This document shows positions 1 through 6,215 of a DNA stretch of 6,215 nucleotides, piece after piece. Both the position numbers and the translations under genes were made by a program. Source of the stretch: Bacteroides sp. (lineage in GTDB: Bacteria; Bacteroidota; Bacteroidia; Bacteroidales; Bacteroidaceae); NCBI GenBank assembly GCA_021204375.1, contig JAJPZL010000322.1:1-6215 (forward strand). The letters run 5' to 3'. Below the pieces are notes generated by a model that saw only the letters and a program-made list of their open reading frames with translations, did no database searches and was not told where the DNA came from. The first letter of the stretch is position 1; each line of letters begins with the position of its first letter.

Positions 1-66
1 GTATATAACAGTATTATTCATTCAGGATACCGTGTTGTTGTAGTATTATTGAAAAGATATAGGTGA
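1..66 (+). CDS. Possible 3' end of an upstream gene (partial, unidentified)
   Basis: Frame 1 is open from the first base to a TGA at 64-66 and encodes 21 residues, ending in a hydrophobic then basic stretch (VVVVLLKRYR). I do not recognise it. It is proposed as a gene tail only because a terminator hairpin on the same strand begins about 35 bases later, which implies a plus-strand transcript entering from the left. A 22-codon open stretch can easily occur by chance, so this may be non-coding. Confidence 0.22.
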   Translation, partial: VYNSIIHSGYRVVVVLLKRYR

Positions 67-101
67 AGTTTTCATTAGGATGGAAAGATGAGTTAGGTTT
101 C

Positions 102-143
102 AAAAGGCTGTACCGGTAATGAATGCCTGTACAGCCTTTATTT
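102..143 (+). terminator. Rho-independent terminator upstream of the GH43 gene
   Basis: An 11-bp perfect inverted repeat has arms AAAGGCTGTAC (103-113) and GTACAGCCTTT (129-139) around a 15-base loop. A T-rich run (137-143, TTTATTT) follows on the plus strand, and an A-run precedes the left arm, as is usual for intrinsic terminators. It most likely ends the transcript of a gene lying mainly left of the window. It stops only 27 bases before the inferred GH43 start, so that gene's promoter must lie upstream of the hairpin, inside it, or be missing. Confidence 0.72.
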
Positions 144-170
144 AAAAGTAGAATTAATCATAACTAATAT

Positions 171-173
171 ATA
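171..173 (+). other. Lost start codon of the GH43 gene (ATA for ATG)
   Basis: The GH43 frame is open from the TAA at 165-167. The codons from 171 read ATA AAA AAG AGA TTT CCT, that is (M)KKRFP followed by a hydrophobic stretch, which is exactly how a Bacteroidota secreted protein begins. No ATG or GTG occurs in frame before the mature domain. One G-to-A change at 173 explains this. Real initiation at ATA is possible but would be very weak. Confidence 0.68.
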
Positions 174-1253
174 AAAAAGAGATTTCCTTTATTTTGGGGT
201 AGTTTGTTCTTCACTCTTCTTACTACTGCACAGCCGTATGTCTCAAAGGTATGGGTGTCCGACCAGGGAGACGGAACCTATATCAATCCGGTACTCTATG
301 CTGATTATTCGGATCCGGATGTCTGTGCTGTAGAAGATGATTTCTATATGACAGCATCCAGTTTCAACTGTACGCCGGGGCTGCCCATTCTCCATTCAAA
401 AGATCTGGTAAACTGGCGAATCATTAATCATGCGCTGAAATCAGTAGAACCACACGACTTTTTTAGCATACCACAACACGGAAAGGGAGTATGGGCTCCT
501 GCTATACGGTATCATAACGGAGAGTTTTATATTTACTGGGGCGATCCGGATTGGGGGATCTTTATGGTAAAGGCTACTGACCCTGCCGGAGAGTGGGAAA
601 ACCCCGTACTGGTAAAACCAGGCAAAGGCATGATTGATGCGGCTCCCTTGTGGGATGAGGACGGACGGGTATATCTCGTACATGCCTGGGCAGGTAGCCG
701 TGCCGGGATCAATAGTACCCTGGTCATTTGTGAAATGAATGCTGAAGGCACAGCAGTGATCTCTGACCCTGTAATGGTCTTTGATGGAAATGACGGGGTG
801 AACCATACAATTGAAGGCCTTAAATTATATAAACGTAACGGATATTATTATATATTTGCTCCCGCAGGAGGAGTGGAACGTGGCTGGCAGCTGGTGCTCC
901 GCTCTGAAAGTATATACGGACCGTATGATCCAAAAATAGTGATGGCCCAGGAAAATACGGATATCAACGGTCCCCATCAGGGTGACTGGGTCGATACTCA
1001 AAGCGGAGAGTCCTGGTTCCTGCATTTTCAGGACAGGGAAATGTATGGCAGGATCATTCATCTGAACCCGATGAAGTGGGTAAATAACTGGCCGGTTATT
1101 GGAGTCGATAAAGATGGAAATGGGTGCGGAGAACCTGTAAGACGGTATAAGAAACCGGCTGTGAAGGGTAAATGGGGGATAGAAACACCCGCAGAAAGTG
1201 ATGAGTTCGACACCCGTGACCTGGGACTCCAGTGGCAATGGCATACTAATTAT

Positions 1254-1256
1254 TAG
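1254..1256 (+). other. In-frame amber codon in the GH43 gene
   Basis: TAG interrupts an otherwise continuous frame between ...QWHTNY and DFFGVTSDMGFMRIYG.... Both sides belong to the same C-terminal domain. Family members I recall carry Gln or a similar polar residue at this point, so CAG to TAG (one C-to-T transition) is the simplest origin. Confidence 0.85.
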
Positions 1257-1865
1257 GACTTTTTCGGAGTAACATCCGATATGGGCTTTATGCGCATCTA
1301 CGGTTATACACTTTCGGAAGATTTTAAGAACTTCTGGGAGGTGCCTAATTTGTTGTTACAGAAATTTCCGGCTGAAACGTTTACGGCAATTACTAAGTTA
1401 ACCTTTACAGCGAAAGAAGAGGGCGAAAAGGCAGGATTGATCATTATGGGATGGAACTATAGTTATCTTTCCGTCTGTCGCAAAAGCGGTGGGTTTGTGT
1501 TGGAGCAATCGGTTTGCACAGATGCCGAACAGGGAAATCCGGAGATAGTAAAAGAATTGGCGCAGTTGCCGGTATCGAAAGAATATAAAGTGGGATCCCC
1601 CAATTATCTGATCGATATCTATATACGCGTTCAGGTAAAGCCGGGAGGCCAATGCTCCTTCTTTTATAGTACGGATGGAGAACATTACCTGCCGATCGGA
1701 GAACCTTTTACGGCACGCCAGGGAAAATGGATCGGAGCTAAAACCGGACTTTTCTGCGTAAACCCTCACGGTGTGGACATGCGGGGATGGGTAGATGCTG
1801 ACTGGTTCCGGATTGATAAATAAGACCCTAACTAACTCAATTTCAATATTAATTACAACAACACC

Positions 1866-3041
1866 ATGAAAAAAGAAAATTCTGTTCTAATGGCCCTGCC
1901 GGTTCTCTTCGGCTTTTTTGTGATGGGCTTTTGCGACATTGTAGGTATCTCTTCTGATTACGCACAGGAAGCATTCGGATGGTCTAATACGATGACCAGC
2001 TTTGTTCCTTCAATGGTTTTTGTCTGGTTCCTTTTCCTGGGCATACCCGTAGGTATCCAGATGAACAAATGGGGTCGTAAGAACACGGTACTGCTCAGTA
2101 TGGTCGTTACGGTACTGGGTATGGCGATCCCTTTAATTTCTTACAGTAGTATAACCTGCATGATCGCCTATGCTTTGCTCTGTATCGGGAATGCCATTCT
2201 GCAGGTTTCCCTGAATCCCTTGCTGGCCAATGTTATTACTGATAAGAAGCTGCTCACCAGTAGTCTGACCGGTGGTCAGGTGGTGAAGGCTATCTCTTCG
2301 CTGGTGGGACCTTATATTGTACTCTTCTCGGTGAAGTTCTTTGGAAATGGCGATACGGGATACTGGTATTACTGTTTCCCGGTACTGGGAGCTATTACCC
2401 TACTTTCGGCTCTATGGCTGATGGCTACACCGATTCCCCGGGAAGAGAATGAGGGAGAGGTTTCGGCTGCTTCCTTCGGAGAGACTTTTTCGCTTTTGAA
2501 AGATAAAACGATCCTGCTCCTTTTCCTGGGTATCTTCTTTGTAGTAGGAGTAGATGTAGCGACTAATTTTATCAGTTCCAAACTGATGGCCGTACGTTTT
2601 AACTGGAGCAAGGAGGAGGTGGCTATGGCCCCACAGGTATACTTCCTGAGCCGTACGGTCGGTGCCTTACTCGGAACCTTCCTGATGACAAAGATCGCAG
2701 GGATCAAATACTTCCGTTACAATATCCTGCTCTGTATAGCTGCTTTACTGGTACTGGCCTTTGTGGAGATCGATTCGGTCGATATGTTCTGTATCGGTGC
2801 CGTCGGATTTTTATGTTCCTGTATTTTTCCTATTATCTATTCAATGGCAGTACAGGCACGTCCGGAAAAAGCGAATCAGATATCAGGATTAATGATCACT
2901 GCGGTAGCCGGTGGTGGAGCCGTTACTCCGGCCATTGGTGCTGCTACGGACGCAGTCGGCATTATTGGTGGAGCCTTTGTGATATTGGCCTGTGTAGCTT
3001 ATCTCACTTACTGTGCCTTTGGCGTAAAAACAACTGATTAA
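1866..3041 (+). CDS. MFS sugar transporter, FucP-like (intact)
   Basis: This is an inner-membrane major facilitator of 391 residues, probably a sugar:proton symporter that imports a monosaccharide or small product released by the flanking hydrolases. About twelve hydrophobic segments are visible, roughly at residues 7-28, 44-65, 74-92, 96-115, 139-158, 166-187, 215-235, 254-275, 284-301, 306-327, 340-361 and 365-385. A polar central loop lies at 188-214. The loop after segment 2 carries an MFS motif-A variant, GIQMNKWGRKN (63-73), with Asn67 where Asp is usual. The NPLLANVITD stretch (117-126) resembles the Asn-Pro region of FucP-family symporters. The ATG at 1866 follows an A/C-rich leader without a Shine-Dalgarno sequence, 42 bases after the GH43 stop, and GH88 begins 14 bases after this gene ends, so the three genes look like one operon. 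Unlike every neighbour it has no lesion. Substrate assignment is inference: a uronate, xylose or arabinose are all possible. Confidence 0.88.
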   Translation: MKKENSVLMALPVLFGFFVMGFCDIVGISSDYAQEAFGWSNTMTSFVPSMVFVWFLFLGIPVGIQMNKWGRKNTVLLSMVVTVLGMAIPLISYSSITCMIAYALLCIGNAILQVSLNPLLANVITDKKLLTSSLTGGQVVKAISSLVGPYIVLFSVKFFGNGDTGYWYYCFPVLGAITLLSALWLMATPIPREENEGEVSAASFGETFSLLKDKTILLLFLGIFFVVGVDVATNFISSKLMAVRFNWSKEEVAMAPQVYFLSRTVGALLGTFLMTKIAGIKYFRYNILLCIAALLVLAFVEIDSVDMFCIGAVGFLCSCIFPIIYSMAVQARPEKANQISGLMITAVAGGGAVTPAIGAATDAVGIIGGAFVILACVAYLTYCAFGVKTTD

Positions 3042-3055
3042 CCCATATTTTTAGA

Positions 3056-4281
3056 ATGAGAAAAATAGTATTTGCCGGTTCTTTACTGGCTTTGATAAGC
3101 TGTTCGCAGCCTCAGCCGGCAGGGAGGCCGGATGTAGAGAAGGCCCTGAACTATTGTGCAATACAAGTAGAGCGTACCTTAACCGAACTACAGGGAGAAA
3201 CCGGTATGGATTATACGGAAATGCCTCGTAATATAATGGACTCTTTAAGCAGCTGGCACACCCGCAAGGCTACGAAAGAGGAGTGGTGTGCAGGATTCTG
3301 GCCGGGTATTTTATGGTATGATTATGAGTATACCGGAGATGCCCGAATACGCCGGGAAGCAGAGAACTTTACCGCTTCCCTGGAATTCCTTTCCAAAACT
3401 CCGGCCCACGATCACGATCTGGGATTCCTGGTGTTCTGTAGTTACGGGAATGGCTATCGGCTGACAAAGGATCCGGAATATAAGCAGGTTATCTTAGATA
3501 CGGCCGATACACTGGCCACTCTCTATAATCCGGTAGTAGGTACTATTCTCTCCTGGCCCCGTGAGGTTCAGAAAATAACTGGCCTCATAATACCATTATG
3601 GATAATACGATCAACCTGGAAATGCTTTTCTGGGCTTCCAGGAATGGAGGAGGCAGTTATTTGTATGATATTGCAGTCGCACATGCAGATAAGACGATGG
3701 AAAATCATTTCTGCGAAGATTACACTTCGTACCATGTAGCCGTCTATGACATAATTACCGGAGACTTTATCAAAGGAGTCACTCACCAGGGCTATGCAGA
3801 CCATACCATGTGGGCCCGGAGCCAGGCATGGGCTATCTATGGATATACCCTCTGTTACCGGGAAACGAAGGATCAGAAGTATCTGGATTTTCTGGAAAAG
3901 ATCACCGACGTATACCTGAAAGGCCTTCCCGAAGATTATATTCCTTACTGGGATTTCAATGCTCCGGGAATACCGGATGCACCCCGGGATGCGTCGGCCG
4001 CCTGTGTCGTGGCATTGGCTCTGCTGGAGGCTTCGACCTATTTTCCCGGAGAAAAAGGAAAAAAGTATAAAGAAGCAGCGGTAAAAATGCTCGGTAGTCT
4101 GAGCTCACCCGCCTATCAGAGCGGGGAGAGCAAACCGGCTTTTCTCCTGCACTCTACAGGACACTGGCCGGCGGGTTCTGAGATCGATGCGGCAATTATC
4201 TATGCGGATTATTACTACATAGAAGCTCTTCTTCGCCTGAAAAGATTGAATGAGGGAAGAGATATAACGGGGTGGAGTTAA
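3056..4281 (+). pseudogene. GH88 unsaturated glucuronyl hydrolase, lipoprotein, frameshifted
   Basis: Enzymes of this family hydrate the 4,5-unsaturated uronic acid at the non-reducing end of oligosaccharides made by polysaccharide lyases, releasing it by a vinyl-ether hydration mechanism. The N-terminus is a lipoprotein signal (MRKIVFAGSLLALISC, lipobox LISC, Cys16), so the protein would be membrane-anchored. The alpha/alpha-barrel runs from about residue 25 to the end. The family's two key aspartates are present: Asp121 in HDHDLGF and Asp183 in IMDN. The conserved C-terminal GHWPAGSEIDAAIIYADYYYIEALLRLK is also intact. However, the first half reads in one frame (3056 to about 3576) and the second in another (3577-4281). 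Restoring one base after 3576 gives VQKMNWPHNTIMDN and a 408-residue protein of normal family size. As it stands, translation leaves the family sequence after about 173 residues and ends at 3739, losing Asp183. The unrepaired second half has an internal ATG at 3598 but lacks Asp121. Pectic and glycosaminoglycan or glucuronoxylan-type substrates all remain possible. Confidence 0.88.
3569..3582 (+). other. Single-base deletion (frameshift) in the GH88 gene
   Basis: The bases CAGAAAATAACTGG read Q-K-I-T-G in the upstream frame. Adding a G after 3576 gives CAG AAA ATG AAC TGG, Q-K-M-N-W, which joins to PHNTIMDN as in relatives. The downstream frame has a TGA at 3562-3564, so the crossover must lie to its right, which matches the proposed site. 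The sequence is not a typical programmed-slippage heptamer. Confidence 0.8.
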
Positions 4282-4346
4282 TACTCCTTTTTGAAATAAA
4301 CAATTATACCAATTTATTAAGTTTGTATTGAAATTGAACAGGTGGG

Positions 4347-4377
4347 TAGTGCCGGGAATTTTCCCGGCACTATTTTT
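4347..4377 (+). terminator. Hairpin terminator ending the GH43-MFS-GH88 operon
   Basis: Twelve-base arms TAGTGCCGGGAA (4347-4358) and TTCCCGGCACTA (4361-4372) are perfectly complementary and GC-rich. On the plus strand TTTTT (4373-4377) follows at once, making a strong intrinsic terminator 65 bases after the GH88 stop. The T-run overlaps the inferred aminopeptidase stop at 4376-4378. The same hairpin therefore lies just downstream of that gene on the minus strand, where it lacks a T-run and would be weaker. The stretch 4282-4346 before it is AT-rich and shows no other feature. Confidence 0.85.
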
Positions 4378-4588
4378 ATAATAAGGGTCTTGTTTTCTCT
4401 TTCAACCATTCCTGCTCTCCGGTGGTCAGGTAAGGAGCAAGCTTTTTATATACTTTTCGATGATAACTGTTCAGCCACTCTTTCTCCTCACTGCTGAGCA
4501 TACTCTTCTCTACCAGCGTAAGATCAATGGGACACAAGGTAAGTGTTTTAAAAGAGTAGAATGTGCCATACTCCGTTCTCTCATCTTC

Positions 4589-4591
4589 CTA
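4589..4591 (-). other. In-frame amber codon in the aminopeptidase gene
   Basis: TAG follows ...GIRTENMILV, and the same frame continues EDERTEYGTFYSFKTLTLCP... to a natural TAA at 4378-4376. The downstream residues are recognisable as the C-terminal domain of long aminopeptidase P. CAG (Gln) to TAG by one C-to-T transition is the simplest origin. All metal ligands lie before it. Confidence 0.85.
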
Positions 4592-5155
4592 TACCAGGAT
4601 CATATTCTCTGTCCGGATACCATACTGACCGGTCCGGTACAAAGCAGGTTCATTGCTGATCACCATGCCGGGTTGCAAAGCGACCGGATTTTCATCCATC
4701 CGGATACTTTGGGGGCCTTCGTGCACATTGAGGAAGTGGCCGATACCGTGTCCTGTACCATGCAGATAGGTAAGGCCGTTTTCCCACAGATACTGACGCG
4801 CCAGGACATCCAGTTGCGATCCCCGGGTCCCTGCCGGGAAGCGGGCCCGGTTCAGGGCTATGTTCCCTTTGAGTACCAGGGTAAAATCCCTCTTCATCTC
4901 CGGAGTGTGGGTACCCAGGGCCGTAGTGCGGGTAATATCGGTCGTTCCGGTGCGGTACTGTGCACCGGAATCTATTAATAAAAGAGTATCCGCAAGGAGA
5001 GGAGCATTACTTTCGGGAGTGGCTGCATAGTGTACAATGGCCCCATGTTCCCCAACTCCGCAGATCGTATTAAAGCTATCGCTCACATAATCTACCTGGA
5101 GTTCCAGGCAGGCTTTGAGTTTGTAAATACAGTCCAGTTCGGTCAGCGGTTGGGT

Positions 5156-5158
5156 TTA
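5156..5158 (-). other. In-frame ochre codon in the aminopeptidase gene
   Basis: TAA follows ...FYRWLEENR, and the frame continues TQPLTELDCIYKLKACLELQ... into VSDSFNTICGVGEHG, all recognisable aminopeptidase P sequence. No frame change occurs, so this is a substitution. Either CAA (Gln, a transition) or AAA (Lys, a transversion) could be ancestral. Confidence 0.85.
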
Positions 5159-6152
5159 CCGGTTCTCTTCCAGCCACCTGTAAAATCTGACAAGTGCTAT
5201 CCCGTCGTTGATGACAGCTTTCCGGAAACCATTGATCTCTGTCGGATTTTTAATGCTTTTGAGCATGGCTACGGGCGAAGCAGTCTCCCGGATGAAGACA
5301 TCTTCGGGAAGTGTCTCATAGAGAAAACGATTCACCCTGCCGGGATCTATCAACACCCGGTAGTAAGAGGATAACTGTAGCAGGAAACTGTGGATCTCCG
5401 TATAATCTTTTATCTTTACTCCCTGGGAAAAAAGTTCTTCTTTGATGGAGAAAGATATCTTTTTCGGGTTGACAAAGAGTATTTTTTCTTTATCGGAAAT
5501 AAATGCGTAACTGACAAAGACCGGGTTATAGTCTGCATCGTTCCCCCGGAGATTAAAGGTCCAGGCTATTTCATCCAGGGCAGTCAACAGGATAGCATTA
5601 CAACCGTAGTGCGAGACGGCCTCTTCTATCTCCCTGATCTTTTCCCGGGTATCTTTTCCGGCAACTGATACGGGAACCTCAAATACCGGGTTTTCAGGAA
5701 TAACCGGTTGATCCGTGTAGATCTCTTCTACAAGTCGACAGGATGTATGAAGAACAATTCCCCCTTTTTTCAACTCCCCTCTTACTCTTCTGGTTTCCGC
5801 AATGCTCCATGTCTCTCCGTCAATCCCTACCCGTGCTCCCGGGGAGAGTTCGTTTATCAGGAACTGCGGTATGGCAGGAGTACCGGGTTGCATCATTTTA
5901 TAAAGTGCTATACCACTGCCGCAGAGTTCATCCTCTGCCTGCAGAAAGTAGCGGGAATCTGTCCAGAGCCCGGCTTTATCAGCTGTCACAACTAGGGTTC
6001 CTGCCGAGCCCGTAAAACCGGATATCCATTGCCGGCTCTTCCATCTTTCAGGAGGATACTCACTCATATGAGGATCAGAACCGGGAATAATAAAAGTCTG
6101 GAGATTGTGCCGGGCCATCGCCTGGCGTAGGCAGGATATTTTTTCAGGAACG

Positions 6153-6159
6153 TTTTTTT
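6153..6159 (-). other. Homopolymer frameshift at the aminopeptidase start
   Basis: The ATG at 6162-6160 is followed by seven A's. With eight, the protein would begin MKKNVPEKISCLRQAMARHN, as in relatives; with seven, it shifts into a 32-residue dead-end frame stopping at 6064. The homologous frame upstream of the ATG at 6118 is open (NVPEKISCLRQA) but has no ATG, GTG or TTG in the leader near the expected site. One lost A explains this, and homopolymer miscounting in sequencing is an equally simple cause. Confidence 0.7.
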
Positions 6160-6198
6160 CATATATCCGTCTGGTTTTTATCAGTTATTGTTTTTATA

Positions 6199-6207
6199 CA
6201 AAGTATA
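6199..6207 (-). promoter_or_regulatory. Possible Bacteroidota -7 promoter element for the aminopeptidase
   Basis: On the minus strand TATACTTTG lies 37 bases before the inferred ATG at 6162. It resembles the Bacteroidota -7 element TAnnTTTG but has one extra spacer base. The -33 element would lie outside the window. The AT-rich leader to the ATG (6163-6198) holds no other clear signal. Confidence 0.28.
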
Positions 6208-6215
6208 TAAAAAAA

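Larger units (their letters stand above)
171..1823 (+). pseudogene. GH43 family glycosidase (beta-xylosidase/arabinofuranosidase type), start lost and amber-interrupted
   Basis: This would be a secreted glycoside hydrolase removing terminal xylose- or arabinose-type sugars. Reading one frame from the ATA at 171 gives 550 residues, a normal length for two-domain GH43 enzymes. Residues 1-21 form a signal peptide (basic KKR, hydrophobic core, probable cut near TTA-Q). The five-bladed propeller keeps the usual acids: the base Asp48 in the SDPD motif, Asp156 in MIDAAPLW and the acid Glu215 in HTIEG. The C-terminal beta-sandwich begins near SDEFD and LGLQWQW (about residues 343-357). Two lesions break the gene: ATA replaces the expected ATG at 171-173, and TAG at 1254-1256 (codon 362) cuts the sandwich domain just after its first motif. 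The frame is the same on both sides of the stop. A TTG at 204 is the first standard start codon but would remove half the signal peptide. Leu217 after the acid Glu-Gly is Pro in relatives I recall. The exact substrate cannot be read from the sequence. Confidence 0.87.
4376..6162 (-). pseudogene. X-Pro aminopeptidase (M24B, aminopeptidase P), broken at three sites
   Basis: This family is a cytoplasmic metallopeptidase that removes the N-terminal residue before proline. One frame, allowing one missing base at the start, runs from the ATG at 6162-6160 to the TAA at 4378-4376. It encodes 595 residues, the usual size of the long Bacteroidota form. Two creatinase-like N-terminal domains (about residues 4-310) include the SEYPPERWKSRQWISGFTGSAGT signature. 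The pita-bread catalytic domain holds all five expected metal ligands: Asp398 (IDSG), Asp409 (TTDITRT), His472 (GTGHGIGH), Glu505 (NEPALY) and Glu519 (GIRTEN). The short C-terminal M24 domain (about 535-595) ends in a typical EEKEWLNSYH... helix region. Lesions are a one-base loss in the A-run after the start codon, TAA at 5158-5156 (codon 336, before all metal ligands) and TAG at 4591-4589 (codon 525, removing the last 70 residues). An internal ATG at 6118 could start the first fragment and a GTG at 5086 the second, but no product would be complete. It is convergent with, and functionally unrelated to, the glycan operon. Confidence 0.9.

Noticed and set aside
441..1769. Minus-strand open frames opposite the GH43 gene
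   Set aside because: They overlap well-conserved GH43 coding sequence, have low-complexity or unrecognisable translations, and have no leader signals.
1281..1823. A separate 180-residue gene starting at the ATG at 1281
   Set aside because: It is in the same frame as the GH43 part before the TAG and continues the same C-terminal domain. The codons between the stop and this ATG are also homologous sequence, so it is one interrupted gene.
3565..3582. Programmed ribosomal frameshifting in GH88
   Set aside because: No slippery X XXY YYZ heptamer or obvious downstream pseudoknot is seen at the junction, and neighbouring genes carry unrelated lesions, so a simple deletion is more likely.
3598..4281. 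A separate gene of 227 residues in the GH88 region
   Set aside because: Family similarity extends upstream of its ATG (NWPHNTI) into the other frame, so it is the second half of a frameshifted gene.
4460..4978. Plus-strand open frames across 4460-5995
   Set aside because: They lie opposite the aminopeptidase, show no recognisable domains, and the minus strand carries clear family motifs throughout. They are antisense shadows.
6064..6162. A 32-residue hydrophobic small protein from the ATG at 6162
   Set aside because: It is the shifted frame of the aminopeptidase N-terminus. The alternative frame matches the family and the product is explained by one lost A.
1..6215. CRISPR arrays, insertion sequences, tRNAs or a new defence or mobile system
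   Set aside because: I found no spaced direct repeats, transposase motifs, terminal inverted repeats or tRNA-like folds. The only strong inverted repeats are the two terminators.

Overview
The window looks like a chromosomal piece of a gut-type Bacteroidota (Bacteroides/Parabacteroides-like). The evidence is the style of its glycan-degradation genes, the AT-rich leaders without clear Shine-Dalgarno sequences, TAA as the stop of all four recognisable genes, and close resemblance (from memory) to Bacteroidota GH43, GH88, FucP-type transporter and 595-residue aminopeptidase P proteins. No rRNA or marker gene is present, so the genus stays open.

Layout. Positions 1-66 may hold the 3' tail of an upstream gene, and 102-143 is a rho-independent terminator. 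A plus-strand glycan-utilisation cluster follows: a two-domain GH43 glycosidase (171-1823), an MFS sugar transporter (1866-3041) and a GH88 unsaturated glucuronyl hydrolase lipoprotein (3056-4281). The cluster ends at a strong hairpin terminator (4347-4377). An M24B X-Pro aminopeptidase (6162 down to 4376) converges on that hairpin from the minus strand. The last 50 bases hold the aminopeptidase leader and perhaps its promoter.

How the genes would work together. GH88 removes the unsaturated uronic acid left by a polysaccharide lyase, GH43 removes xylose- or arabinose-type side residues, and the transporter takes a released sugar across the inner membrane. No SusC/SusD pair, lyase or regulator is in view, so this is an outlying or partial locus. 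The aminopeptidase is an unrelated neighbour.

The main finding is decay. Three of the four genes are broken, and each is restored to normal family length by one to three small changes. GH43 has ATA where the ATG start should be and an in-frame TAG at codon 362. GH88 lacks one base near 3576, between its two catalytic aspartates. The aminopeptidase lacks one base in an A-run just after its start, has an in-frame TAA at codon 336 and an in-frame TAG at codon 525. Only the transporter is intact. The ATA and both TAG changes fit C:G to T:A transitions; the TAA may as well. This suggests a pseudogenising, host-restricted genome, or else damaged or error-prone source sequence. I see no new enzyme system, CRISPR array, mobile element or RNA gene.
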